The notes beneath the pieces were generated by a model. The model was given only the letters and a program-made list of their open reading frames with translations, was not told the origin of the DNA and ran no database searches. The position numbers and the translations under genes were made by a program. From positions 253,680-317,679 of the forward strand of contig BLSF01000018.1 of NCBI GenBank assembly GCA_012862575.1: DNA of 64,000 nucleotides. The letters are read 5' to 3'. Every line of letters begins with the position of its first letter. Within the stretch, counting starts at the first letter, position 1. Positions 52,374-63,870 of the stretch are shown here, one piece after another. Origin of the DNA: Parietichytrium sp. I65-24A (lineage: Eukaryota > Sar > Bigyra > Thraustochytrida > Thraustochytriidae).

Positions 52374-52837
52374 GGTGGGACCGTGACGTCGCTTTTTCTC
52401 CTTTTTTTTTCAAGTGGAAGATTGCGACGATGTAATCAAAGCCGGCACAAGAAAACTCTGTTCATGCTTTTCTGCGAACGGTCTTTTAATCTTCGTTTGC
52501 TGAATACTGAGCTGTGGCTCGAGAATAAAACAATCAAGGCGAAATAGAAAGTAAAATGGAAAAAAAGGAAGAATAAAACAGAAAATTGGTACGAGGCGAT
52601 AGCAGGTCTATGTATCGTTTTTGCACTCTTATTTTTGAAGTGCGTTTGTGCTCTCTAGTCTACACGCACACGCACTTTGTTCACCTCTCTGCGAGTCTTG
52701 CTCTTGGAGTGGCAGCTCCAAAAGTGCTCGAAGATAACGAATGCACTCACTTGTTCAACGCAATTCGGCTCTCTTTGTATCTGTGCACATTCGTCAGCAA
52801 ATAGGGTACGTTTTTTTTTTTCATTTCATCTGGTTCC
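52374..52837. other. 3' spacer between convergent genes
   Basis: AT-rich, with AATAAA-type signals (52524 and 52573). No gene seen. Confidence 0.6.
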
Positions 52838-54845
52838 TCACTTCTCGCCCCATGACGAAAAGCGAGACAGCTCGCACAGTCTTGAGAGTCGATGGTGAAC
52901 AATCGGGTGGTCTTTGGCAAAGCAATCGGGGTCCTCTGCAAAAGAAATATAAATAGCGCCGACTGTGGCTCGGAGCGGCTCTAATAGCAGCGAAGCATTT
53001 GCAGACCCGAGAGCAAAACTGGCCACGAAGAAGAAAAACAGAATCTCCGACGTTTGGTGTGTGGACGGCGGCAAGAGCGCTAGAGCAATCAAGGCAGTCA
53101 AGGACCCAAAAGACCACGACCAACACCGTAAAATGCCTTCGGCCATGTCCTTCCATATCACCGCGTGCACCCCTCTCATCGAGATGAGCTTCCAAGCCTC
53201 TTGCGAGGCGTTCACAAAACGCGAGCCGCGCATCGATGCACGAGCCCATCCATATCGATTCGCAGAGCTCATAATTCTGGCAGTGAATCGAGCTTGCAAG
53301 CGCTTTACCGATGTCGAAGAGCTGCGAAAAGAGGCGGAAGAGCTGCGCCGCCGGTGAATACGCCCGTCATCGGACGCGGCAGTATTCGGAGAGGATGGGT
53401 CTGAGCTGCTGCGGGCGGAAGAAATATCTGTCCCGAAAACATTTCGGAGGACTGTCCTCATGAGTTCCAGAACACCCCAGAGGGCACTTGCGGGGCCGAT
53501 GTAGAGCGCGCCCGCGCAAACGGACCCAAAACCTGTAGAAATGCCCCGCCTGAATAGCATGTCTTGCACGAAACCCACCTGTTTCTCCGCAGCGGCAGGG
53601 TCTATGGTGGACTGCTTTTCGAGGGCCTTTTGAGATTCTACGTCGCTTTGCGGGACCCCACCGTCATTCAAAGAAATGTCTTTCGCAAGCACCAGGCGGT
53701 AAACAACCGAGCCAGTCACGTACTGGAAAGTAGGCGCGAATTAGTTTAGAGCCGCCCAATTCTTCAACTTTCAAAAACAACAAACTTACGAAAGACAGCA
53801 AACTCCGAATGACTTGCGTAGTCCAGAAGAGCGCAAAGAATAGAAAAGCTGCGACAAGTAAGGAGATATGGTCAGATCCTCCCGCTGCGTCTACAAAGCA
53901 GCTGGTCCACACAATGAGCCAGACAAGCTGGATGCCGAATAGCAACCATGTACGACGAATGATGGAGCGCAACTGCCCGTCCTTTATAACAAGTTCTGAA
54001 GCCATGTCCAGGACAACAGAAGCAAACTGAATTCCCTCTGCGCCATTCGATATTCTCGAAGTGTCGAACAATGCGATGGTGATTGGTATCAGCCCAGCGA
54101 TGAAGGACCAGCCCTTGAACCATATCGCCAACGACACTACGACAAGCAAGATACCTTCCACGGGTTGAACAAATCTCATGTTCTCAAGTGAGAACGGCGT
54201 AGGGGCATTGAACTGAAAGAGCTTGTAATGCGCAGCCACCATAGCTGCATTGATGCTTCCAGAAACGGCGACTCCAACTGTAAGCGTTGCCAAGTAGTGA
54301 TGTTTGTTGTCGACCGTGTAGGTGATAAACCCCACCATAATTGACGACAAAAGTGACAACAGGAATCCCACTGCGTATTTTCGATCTCGAAACATGGACA
54401 CTTTCTTTACCAAAGAAATTTTCGTGATGGCGTTGCTTTTCTCATTTGTGATCCGGTTATAGAACCTTGACTCCCCGAGGCCGTTTTCATTAAGTTCTGC
54501 ACTTTCCATCTCGAAGAGCTCAAAGTCATCCCCGCTACTATGGCTGCTGCATTCGCTATCGCAGCTCACGCCGTCGTCGTGCAGGCTCCCATTATCACTG
54601 GTCATGTCGCCAAATTCACCCCCCTCTAGGCCGTCCTGATTTTCCGTGGCACGTGTCTCCACTCCTTTGCCTTCCGAAACGCGCTCCCAGTCTTCGCCGA
54701 CATCCCCCACTTTGTCGTCCTGGGTAGTTTCTACTTGCTCCTCGTCAAAGAATGGCTCATCCTGGCCAAAGCTCTCCTCCGTGCCATCAAGGGCGTCTTG
54801 GAAAGCACTTGTGTCTGTACTGCTCATCCGATTCGTCAGCGCCAT
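52838..54845 (-). CDS. Choline-transporter-like (SLC44/PNS1 family) membrane protein
   Basis: Two exons: 54845-53790 and 53722-52838, 646 residues. The 67-nt intron is phase 0 (GTAAGT...TTCCAG). Residues 1-150 are acidic and Ser-rich. About 10 hydrophobic segments follow, starting at YAVGFLLSLLSSIMVGF. In the second half, RRGISTGFGSVCAGALY, NRYGWARASMRGSRFVNASQ and YISFAEDPDCFAKDHP correspond to the signatures of the CTL/SLC44 family; the FAEDP end motif is especially characteristic of yeast PNS1-type members. The family transports choline or ethanolamine in some animals, while PNS1 itself has no firm substrate. A Ser-rich cytosolic loop sits between the last helices. The frame upstream to 54929 begins at a TTG and was not used. 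Confidence 0.85.
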
Positions 54846-56065
54846 TGTATTCTTCTTAAAATCCGTAAGCAACAACGAATGTTCGACCGGCGCCTCAAAG
54901 TCAACACAACCAGAATCTTCAATCTTCAAGGAGTCAAATCCGTCACTTGTGGCCCATCAGCACCAACCCCGAAACCCTTCGCAATTTCCGAAGCAGTCAC
55001 AATCACTTTCCCGTGTCGCGTCCACCGCGCCGGACCCAAATCCCCGACCAATCTCTACCCAGTCCAATTCAACGATGCCTGTCCCGCTCACTGCTCAAAT
55101 GCTCAGATGCTGCTCACTCCGCTCTTTTTCGTTCAATTCTGCGGCACTTTACTCGCTACACGAGAGTGGCGCTATTCTCGTTCTCTCTTTTCTCTCTCCA
55201 CAGACTCCACAGCTCGCTTTCCCCGTAGACAATCACCTCACAGCGTTCCACTTGCAAGCTTGAGACCGGCCCCTGCGATACCTGGCGCGGACGTCCAAGT
55301 CGTAAATTAGTTGGCAAGCTCCGTGGGCGGGGACTGCGGACTGGGGACTGGCAAAAGGTCCTCGACATGGGACGGAGGGACCTGTCTTTGGTCTCACTTG
55401 GTAGAGAAATTTCTAGCGAGTGGGTTAGCGGGAAGTTTCCCATGGCAGTACGATGTGTGTTTGATTGTTTGTTTGTTTGTTTGTTTGCAAATGGATCGTG
55501 ATGCGAGGTGATGTTCATTCATTGATTGGTTGATCAAGATTGAAAGAAAGAAGGAAAGAAAGGTTGAGATTTTGAGTGTGTGATTGCTCGTCAGACGGAG
55601 TTTTCGCAACTGCTTTGGAGGCTTGTGTATATCTATCTACAGGTGTTGTCGTTGTGTGTGAGTGATGATGAAACGCGTTGTCGGGAACTTGTGTAGCTTT
55701 CTTGATCAAGGGTGTTGCTGATGAACATGTGTTGCTAATGTTTTGTTCAATCAATGAAAACGGGTTGAAGCGGTTGTTGTTGATGGAATGAGTGGTGGAT
55801 GCTTTGTGACTCCCAAACTTGGATGCTGTTGCGGTCGATGGAACCGTTTGGGTGGAATGAGGCAGAGGAAGAGTTTTGGCAGTGGTAGTAGTATCACTGG
55901 TTTGATTCATTGTGGGTGATTGTGTAATTACAAAAGCACGTGCGAAAAAAGTGTATTTTGTTTTGAAATCACGACCATGTGCAAGACGTCGTGCAAGACG
56001 TCAAGCGAAGTTTATTTTCTATCAGGGATCTTAACGACAAACATGCTCCGCTCTACAAGAGAGGC
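54846..56065. other. Intergenic spacer
   Basis: Contains a GTTT run (55463-55487) and AAGAAAGG repeats (55544-55562). Two frames of about 190-205 residues at 54.6-55.3 kb partly overlap the PNS1 gene on the other strand and have no motif. No supported gene. Confidence 0.5.
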
Positions 56066-57853
56066 TCACGGTTCGGAGTGGATGTGCCAGATCCGGGCGT
56101 GTCGGCTGTTGGCTCCCAAAGTGAGCACCGAATCCTCCTCTGGACTGATCTGGATATCGACAATTCGGCTGTCATGAGCGTTCTGAACAGTATTGGTCAA
56201 CTTTGGAGCACCATCTTCGCTGAGCCGATAAAAGTAGAGATCTCCGTTCTTCGAGGCCACCACCGTATGCTGAAGCTCAGAGTAGGCAACGCATTCGAAT
56301 TTTTCTGACCTTGAGCTTGCCAGAAAAGCAACTTGCACGAGTTTGGATTCTTTGAGCTTCCAAAGATTCCAGGAGTCGCCGTTACACGCAACAAAGTGAT
56401 GCGACCGCTGACAGAATTGGATACTTTCCGAGTGGACGGTGTCACGCAAGTTGATGGCCGATTTGTCAATCCCATCCACGGTCCAAGTACGCTTAAAAGC
56501 ACCGCGATTTGAGTACCGCACCTGCGAAAGGTGGAGGTACTTTTCACTGTCCGACGCTTGGTTGGCAAGCTTACCGACGACAGCGACTAATTTGCCACCT
56601 TTTGCAAATCGCAGCTGGGAAATTGCTTCCAAGTTGTCGAATTCCTTGTCGTAAACGAGTTTGCACTTTTTTCCAAACGTCCACATTTTCAAAGATTTTT
56701 CCCCGTCACTTGCTGTTGCAATCATGTAGTCTTCAGGCGACGATGGGACCGTGGACATGAAAATATGTCGGACAGGGTGCTGATGGCCTGTCAAAAAGTT
56801 GACCTCTAGCTGTGGCTTCTTTGCGGATTGCCGAGACACTCTGTACACAATGACCGCGCCCTGCGAACCGGTTCCAGCAACAAGGAAGAAGGAATCAAGA
56901 ATCGAGAAAGAAAGGGCAGAAACCCAGTCGTCGATCGGCAGTGGCACCGTTTGCACTCGCACGAGACTTGGATCTAGACCCAAAGTTCGCCGTGTTAGTA
57001 ATCTAATTACTGGATCCGAAGGCCCTCCGGCTGTGGCTACAAACTGGCCGTGTGGGCTGAATGTTGCACATGTTGTCAAGTCCGCATGAGGCAGAAGAAT
57101 CGCTTTTGAGAGTGCATTCACGGTGTTGTGCTCTACATCTCCGCGAGGACCCCGGCTAGCAACGTAGCCCCCACTGGCAGCCGCCGGAAGCCCGCCGGCT
57201 TTTTTCTTGGAAGGTCTACGAACCGGGGCGGAGTTTACTTCGACAACTTCACCATCGGCATCTTCCTCGGGAAGCGCTTTTCTTCCCGCCTTAGACTTGT
57301 TGCTCACCAGGCTTCCTGTCTTTTCAGCCGCCAAGCCACCCACAACGATCGGCGCAGCCACAATAGCTCCAACGCCCATTCCGACTCCTTTTAGCGCGCC
57401 TTTGAGCTTGCTCTTTACTTTGATGCCGCCTTGGCTCTTGTTTGGCGACAACCGAGGCTCCTCTTCTGGTTCTCTATTTGTCAGTAGGCCTTCTTCGTCA
57501 CTCTCCTCGTCGGAGGGTTTTTGGGCAAGCGACCTGTGCGATATCCTCTCAAGACTCAGAATCGAAGAGCGTTTCGTGCTGTTCACGGAGCGTCTGGCAG
57601 ACGAGCGTTGCTCCGAGCTAGAACTCGCCCCAATCACGCTCCCATGTCTTCCTCCCAGGAAGGAATCCTTCTTCTTCTTCCTCTCCTTTTTCTTCTTGCT
57701 GCTACTTTTCACAACCCCGCTCAATGCGAGCAATTCGTTGATCTGCTCACTCAACGCCGCGGGCAGCAAACCTGGCGCGAACAGCGCAATACCCACCACA
57801 CTTGCCCCAGCCAGCACAGCCGCCACCACTACAACACCGACTACGGCCGCCAT
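56066..57853 (-). CDS. Membrane-anchored WD40 protein (TBL2/PREB-like architecture)
   Basis: 595 residues from ATG 57853; the frame reaches 57886 but begins there with TTG. A signal anchor at the very N-terminus (MAAVVGVVVVAAVLAGASV...) precedes a Lys-rich stretch (SSSKKKKERKKKKD), a Ser-rich linker, and a short glycine-rich hydrophobic patch (about 160-180). From about residue 240 there are WD-type blades: ATFSPHGQFVATAG, IVYRVSRQ, MIATASDGEKSLKMWTF, LRFAKGGKLVAVVG, LYFYRLSEDG, ISPEEDSVLTLGAN with a final ARIWHI. N-terminal-anchor WD40 proteins at the ER include TBL2, with a stress and translation role, and PREB/SEC12, a Sar1 exchange factor with a C-terminal anchor. The topology fits TBL2 better. 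The assignment is tentative. Confidence 0.75.
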   Translation of the reverse strand: MAAVVGVVVVAAVLAGASVVGIALFAPGLLPAALSEQINELLALSGVVKSSSKKKKERKKKKDSFLGGRHGSVIGASSSSEQRSSARRSVNSTKRSSILSLERISHRSLAQKPSDEESDEEGLLTNREPEEEPRLSPNKSQGGIKVKSKLKGALKGVGMGVGAIVAAPIVVGGLAAEKTGSLVSNKSKAGRKALPEEDADGEVVEVNSAPVRRPSKKKAGGLPAAASGGYVASRGPRGDVEHNTVNALSKAILLPHADLTTCATFSPHGQFVATAGGPSDPVIRLLTRRTLGLDPSLVRVQTVPLPIDDWVSALSFSILDSFFLVAGTGSQGAVIVYRVSRQSAKKPQLEVNFLTGHQHPVRHIFMSTVPSSPEDYMIATASDGEKSLKMWTFGKKCKLVYDKEFDNLEAISQLRFAKGGKLVAVVGKLANQASDSEKYLHLSQVRYSNRGAFKRTWTVDGIDKSAINLRDTVHSESIQFCQRSHHFVACNGDSWNLWKLKESKLVQVAFLASSRSEKFECVAYSELQHTVVASKNGDLYFYRLSEDGAPKLTNTVQNAHDSRIVDIQISPEEDSVLTLGANSRHARIWHIHSEP

Positions 57854-59676
57854 TCCTCTGTTCCGCCCACGCCAACCTGTGCGCAAGTCCGCCGCAGCCT
57901 TCTTCCAATCTCAATCTCGCCAAAAGGACAGCTATTTATGACAAATACGTATGTGTGTGTGTGTGTTTACATACAGTGTGTACACGAAAAAAGCGTCGCT
58001 TTCGCGGGACCGGCCGGGAAACGCTCCGTTCTCAGCGAGTTCGAGGTGCTTTCCGCCGCCGAGCACTCCGTCGGAGAGCCCACAGCTGCGAGAATCCGAA
58101 AACGTTTAAGGGTACCCTCCGCGTACACTTTCAGACAAGGTGTCCTCGCACCTGTACCGCCCGCACCTGTGCATCGACAAGCGAGCGCAATCACCACCTT
58201 CGGACTCTATCGTTTATGCTATGTCTGGCCTTACTTCCCGCTCCTGCCACTCACGAACGAACAGAGAACGATTCCCCCACGCTACCGTGTAGCTATGTGG
58301 AGAGGTAGGATCGCCCACAGTGCACACTGCCAGGCGTGTCGCGTTTGTGTGCAACGTGTTTCTCGATTTCAGCTCCTAGTATTTGGGGTAGGAGAGTGCT
58401 ATCGAAATGTAAGTGGGTTTTAAGGCAATGAACGTTCGTTGGTTCCTTGTTTGGATTCTGTTCTTTGCTTTTTGTTTTGCAAAGTTCAACTTGAAAGTTG
58501 ATAGATGAGGAAGCAACACGGGAGTTCATTCAACATTCATTCACTGTCAATGACATTATTTGCTCATCATTCTTCATGAAGAATGATGTAGTTTTGTGTT
58601 GAAGATTTGATTTACCTTTTTATTCGATTCGATTTGAGATTCGTCGATTGATTCATTCAAGTGCCCCCCAAGACGAATGGGATTGAGATGAGCGAAAGTA
58701 CCGCGTGCATTGTAAGTAGCTAGGCTCTTGCAGCGACGGGAGGAACTAGAGAGTTGGGCGATTGGAACCGAGTGTCGGAACCTAACGTTGTGCTCGATTG
58801 CAAAGCTTTGTTTACGTATTACTTTGCGCCATTGCACGTGACGAGAAACGGAAAGGGGGACGGCAAGATCGAAGGAATCAACTGGAAATGATTCAAACGA
58901 CTACGGCACCTCGACGACGACAGCTGCAAGATAGACACTCCGCGTTCACACGAGGGAAAAGAAGTGCCGCTACCTTTACAAAGAACATCTACGACTCCCC
59001 AGGCAGATTCCGCTTGAGCCTTCTTTCAACCTCAGACCACATCTGCCAAGAACACGTTTGCTTCGGCGTGGAAACGCGACATGAAAGGCATTCCGGATGT
59101 TCTGTTCTATATGATAGTCTCATTCGTGCACAGTGTACGTTGCAGCTCTGCTGGAGGATGAAGTACTAAACTCATGCCCCGTGGAGACAGCGAACGAGGT
59201 TGCCCTCGAAGTACACCTCAGTCGTCGGAGTCCTCTGAAGACCCCCACGGAAGCTATCGATAATGGAGGCGGCATGTTCAGGCTCGGCAGCGCATCAAGA
59301 CTCCTCTTGAACGATATCATGCCGTTGATCGAGTCTCCCAGCGCGGTCTCCAAATCTACGATCGCCTCATGTGCACTTTGCAAAATCGCCGAGCTGGTCG
59401 CGGCGCGAGCAAAAAGTCAAAGTTTCGAGAGTTTCGAGAGTTTCGAGTGGCCGAACAAAGCCTTCTGGTATCCGGACTTTGAATTTGAAAGATTTGACTG
59501 TGAAAGAGCATTCACGAACGGACCCCTATGTTTTGGTATTTTCCACAGATCACAGAATGACGGAATCATGAAAAATACAAAGCGATGGTAAACATTGGTA
59601 AACTAGGGTTTGTCGTTGTCGTGCGTGTCTTGAGCTTACGCTCACGCTTACGCGTGCGCGAGTGTTGGAGACGAAC
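57854..59676. other. Intergenic spacer
   Basis: Contains a TGTG run (57952-57966), a copy of the TGACAGTGA motif on the minus strand (58541-58549) and a 24-bp perfect palindrome (58565-58588). A minus-strand frame at 59400-59120 has coding-like codon use (VDLETALGDSINGMISFKRS) and may be an isolated exon. Three GAGAGTTTC units lie at 59425-59449. No complete gene identified. Confidence 0.45.
58565..58588. repeat. 24-bp perfect palindrome
   Basis: CATCATTCTTCA followed directly by its exact reverse complement, with no spacer. It lies about 1.1 kb upstream of the transposase gene. Confidence 0.9.
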
Positions 59677-61983
59677 ATGCAAATGCAAGGAAATGAGGCG
59701 GAGAATGGCGTAAAGCGGGCGCGATCTACCCATGCCCCTCGCTGCGACTGCAATTTTCAGTGGTGCAAGACTGCTCGTGATGGAGACGGGGCGGTGGAGT
59801 TCAGACAATTCTCGCTCTCGGCCCTTGGCCCTAAGAGCAAGGCGAGTACGCGGAGCGAGAGGGAAAGGGTGCTGGCAAAGCTACGGAAAAGAGATGCTTC
59901 TTGCTCGCCGACGGCATCCTGGCATTTTCTTTGGTGGCACCTCAAGCCGGCGTCATTCGTGTGGGTCAATAAGTTTCCTCCCACGAACAAGAAGCAGGAG
60001 CCGCGCTGGAAAGTGAAGGGGCTTATCGTTTCGGAATTTAAAACAAAACCACCGCCGCATGGGCTCCCAGCTGACTGGGATGGACACACTTGGGTTTTGA
60101 GAGGAGTGAAGCAGGGTGAAGGTGAATTAGCCCAAAGCAGCTTTCGAGGGACTTTGCACGAAAGTATATCTGAGGAACCAAGTGCTAAGCGGACCCGAAG
60201 CGCGGTAAGGGATAGCATCGAGTCTGGAGCGGAATCGCCGCGCAGCAAAGTTGCTGCTCTCGCGCTTCTTGAAATGGATGTGGAAACTAACAATGCTCGG
60301 AGCCTTGCTGCCGAGGTAGAAGAAGCAGTGACCCAACGCCGCCATACCAATATGATGCAGTATTTGGAGGAGTCGCGGGAACTAGTGGCCAAACCGTTGA
60401 CATGGAGCAAGATTTTGGCGAAGGTCAAGACACGGGTGGATAGTGCGAGGAAGAATTGTCATCGCGAAGCACTCCGAAGGGAGGTCGATACGGAGTTACT
60501 AGCCAGAAATGGGGATAATCTGTTACAGAAATATGAAAGTCTCGAGAAAGACTTTAGCGAGTTAGCGCAGTCCCACGAGAAGGCTTTAGAGACGAACAAG
60601 AAGCTTCATGAGGAGAAGGAATCCACAAGAGACAAATTAGAGAACATTGGAAGACTCGCTGCACAGTGTTCTGATTCAAGCGCAGAGATGCTGCAGAACA
60701 AGGCAAAGCTTGTAGTTGATTCTCTTCGGTCGATTTCGGAGGCTTACAAGCGCGAGGAAAGAGCAGCTTTCGAGATTGCTTGCAATCAGGCTGATGAGCT
60801 CAGGAGAACGAAAGCCGAATTATGGTATGTTAAGGTATCTACAGAGGCAACGAAGAATCTAATACAGCGGTTCGAATCCATTCTAGCCGGTAAATCCGAA
60901 TATCTTTGCTGGAAAGACTTTACCAGTGGAGCGTTTGCAAAATATACGAGCGCATGTTGTGGTTTCCGGACTGGAAAGGCACTTGCCCATTTTTTAACGT
61001 TTCTTCGGGAACTAGATGTTGACCGTCTTCCTCCTTTAAGCACTTCATACCAAGACCGAGATCAACCTGGCATTTCTCCTGCGAAATCATCGCGAAGTAA
61101 TTCCACCGATGCGGATTTCACTGAGATGGAGGACCGAGTCGTCATCGGCCTTTTCATTTTGCGAACCGGCAACTCATTGGGTGCGACAGGAAATTTATTC
61201 GGTTACTCGCCAGAGTCGACCGAGAAGTATTTCAAGTTTACGGTTCAACTGCTTCACTTTCTCTTCAAGGCTATCGTGCGTCCGCCTGTGGCGGAGGTGT
61301 TAAAGGCTTCATGTCCCGAGAATATTAGCCAGAAGTACGACAATTTGGCTTGGATAATCGACTCTATCGAATTAGGCATAGAGACACCTGAGAGCAAACA
61401 AGCTCAGTGGGCGACCTGGTCTGATTACAAACAAAGAAACACAGCGAAGTTTCTAGGTTGTTTGACAGCATCGGGCTGCATGGCATTCGTTAGTGGTGGC
61501 CATCCGGGTCGCATCAGTGATCCAGATCTAGCTCGTGCTTCCAAATTTGTGGACTTGGCAGTGCACAAATGCGAGACTGTCATGGCTGACGAAGGGTTTC
61601 CAATCAATCACCTTCTCGGAGCTGTCGGGGCAAAGCTACAATTGCCGCCGGCGAGAACTCGAGGGCAGGAGCAACTCACACCGCTAGAAGCGGTGAAGGC
61701 GCCCTGCATAGCTAACACTCGAATCCACATGGATCGTTTTCTGGCACAGTTGAAACACTGGCGATGGCTAAATTGTGTGCCGCTTTCTTCATTGGATTTG
61801 CTTTCCAATGCATTCCATGTATGCGTCATGCTTACTAATTTGTGCAACAAGCCATTCGTGGGAAAGGACGACTACGTGGAAGGCATCTCCGCGATGTCGA
61901 GCATGTATACCCCATTTGATGGGCCAGTCGGTGAAGCCCATAGAGCAACACATTGGAGGACGTTTACGGGTCTTGATTCCTAG
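59677..61983 (+). mobile_element. PIF/Harbinger-type DDE transposase with Cys/His zinc-finger-like N-terminus
   Basis: 768 residues, single exon, ATG 59677; the GTG at 59662 extends the frame but is not needed. The N-terminal 90 residues hold CDCNFQWC...SLSALG...SWHFLWWH, a C2CH pattern recalling THAP fingers. A coiled middle (about 250-380) follows. The C-terminal 270 residues match the DDE_Tnp_4 superfamily: LFILRTGNSLGATGNLFGYS, WIIDSIELG (Asp about 562), WSDYKQRNTAKFLG, VMADEGFPI (Asp about 638), IPP-like LPPARTR, RIHMDRFLAQLKHW (Asp about 686) and LTNLCNKP. In most family members the third residue is Glu (RIHxER); here it is Asp. The gene is intact. Its job would be cut-and-paste movement. 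I could not find terminal inverted repeats by eye, so element ends are unknown; a domesticated transposase is possible. Confidence 0.85.
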
Positions 61984-62856
61984 ATGGCCATAAAGCCATG
62001 AACAGTCTTGCTTGAATTTTGAAAAACAGCATTTGAAACCTTCTAAAATCAACTTGTAGAAGGGCGTTAATGTTTTTATCTGCCATCTGACCACCAAGCA
62101 CGTCCTTCTGACGCGTCCCCAGCTTTCCTTCGCTTTGAGAATCTCCCTTTCACTTTTCGCTTCAACCTAAGCATAGAGCTATCCCTAGTTGGAGAATAGG
62201 TGTTCCCATGTTGACCACACCATTTCCAAAGACACTGGCGAGCAATTGGTGATTCCAGCTGAGAAAGTGCGCGCGGTCTCTCCCATTTTTCACTACGTAG
62301 AGCATTGCACTGGCGTGAACGCACTTGTTTTCCACATCGCAGAACACCAGGGACTCCAATACCTCATCATTGTTTCTACGATTTTCCGATGATAAACTGC
62401 TCGGTGCTGCTCCGAAGCCTTTCGTGTCTGTGCCCGTTGGACACTCAGCTAACTTATCAGAACCAAGTGCCGGAGCCCAACCTTGTGCTTGTTAGCAAAG
62501 CTTTGTTCATGCGGCGCAGTGTGTGACTTGACGATAACGTCCAATCTGATTCTTTACATGTCCGTGCTTATAGTCAACCAATCTGCAGAGTTTCGCTCGC
62601 ACTTGCTCAAAGGTCAGGGGGAAAAGAGAAAAATATGAAAGGGAACTGATTCATTTAGTTTCTGCAAATATGCTCCTTACGAATCTTGGGCAATCATCGA
62701 ACCATTGCAAGTTGCCAATTGGGTCTGTGTCCTGCAGGGTGGAGAAGTAGATCTCCTTGAAGATGATTGCCCATGCTTCCAAGAGCTGAACAGCAGCGAA
62801 GAACGCTTACATGTTTATATCCTTGTGCATGATCCTTCAAGAGTCGGACCCACGCC
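61984..62856. other. Intergenic spacer
   Basis: Follows the transposase stop. No terminal inverted repeat matching the upstream flank was seen. Short frames lack motifs. Confidence 0.55.
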
Positions 62857-63102
62857 TTATCCATTTTTAATCTTTTCGGCCCAGTTCTTTAAATTGGTTT
62901 TCGCCTTGTCTGCCCATGTCCCCGCGCTGTTCTTAATGGTCTTTGCTCCTTGCTTCAAGTCGAACGCCCACTTGTGCAATTTGGGGGACACAGCTTCGCC
63001 GGCGGATTGCAACAAGTGCTGCCTCAGCAGCGACCTTTCTGCGTTCGCCAGCCCGCAAAGCAGCACCAGCCCCGCCAAAAGTAACACTCCGCTCGCGCGC
63101 AT
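62857..63102 (-). CDS. Small secreted protein, 81 residues
   Basis: From ATG 63102 a clear signal peptide (MRASGVLLLAGLVLLCGLANA) precedes about 60 residues of mature protein. The mature part is rich in Lys, Ala and amphipathic helix patterns (SPKLHKWAFDLKQGAKTIKN, KTNLKNWAEKIKNG) and has no Cys. The frame continues upstream to 63321 but passes through a GAGT microsatellite and has no signal there, so I take the internal ATG. Amphipathic, positively charged short secreted helices can be membrane-active or act as processed peptides; this is inference, and no family is recognised. Confidence 0.65.
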   Translation of the reverse strand: MRASGVLLLAGLVLLCGLANAERSLLRQHLLQSAGEAVSPKLHKWAFDLKQGAKTIKNSAGTWADKAKTNLKNWAEKIKNG

Positions 63103-63170
63103 CTTTTCGACCTTTCCCACGCAGTCCGCTGAGCCCGGGCACTTGAGCGCCTTGCTGACTGTGCGTATCT

Positions 63171-63198
63171 GAGTGAGTGAGTGAGTGAGTGAGTGAGT
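63171..63198. repeat. GAGT tetranucleotide array
   Basis: Seven uninterrupted GAGT units. Confidence 0.95.
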
Positions 63199-63870
63199 CT
63201 TGGTGTCCACAGCTCGGTGCTGCTCTTCCTTTCTTCTTTCGTGTTTGTCCCAGTTGGTCTCTGAGCTATAGCAACTTCTTGACAGCGATAGCTTAAGAGT
63301 GTGGAGAATCGAAGAGAACAAGGTTTGGATAGCATTACTGGTATACGAGACGATGAGACATGGGCTGTACTCAGTACTTGGTACCAGGAAGAAGAGCTTT
63401 CGAATGCTCGGGAGGGATCTCTTCTTTTGGCTGCGCGAAGCAACTACCTACTTTACAGAATTCAGTTTTAAACCACATCGCTCTGCACTCTTTCGCGCTC
63501 TCGGGAGACAGGTCGACGAAGCATTTGTCACATGCGGAAAGACTTGTACATTCACTCCGTCGACGTTGCCCGCTTTGCTGTGTTTTCGTGAAACGGCGTG
63601 CATCCACCAGATGGAGAAAAGAAAAACGTTGCATCTTCCTTGGAGATCTTCTGCTTTCGATGCAAAAGCAATCTTCTGCTCTTCGGATGCGCGCCAGACA
63701 TGTCCAGCGAGCCCGCATGCGTTCGCGCGCTCTCCACGCTCGATCTTCCGGCTTGAGATGAACTGTTCCGATGTAACTTTCGCTATACTCAGGCAATTCT
63801 AAATTCTAAAAGAAAGCTTCCACCATCTTTCACCTTTTCAATCTTGAATGAAACACGTTCACCAAACGCT

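Noticed and set aside
57207-57941. 244-residue plus-strand frame
   Set aside because: Ser/Pro/Leu-rich antisense of the WD40 protein gene.
62857-63321. Upstream-extended start of the small secreted protein
   Set aside because: The extension encodes the GAGT microsatellite (SLTHSLT) and would bury the signal peptide.
63371-63796. CCCH zinc-finger protein on the minus strand
   Set aside because: KTEFC...C resembles one finger only. The third Cys and proper spacing are missing, and the ends are undefined.
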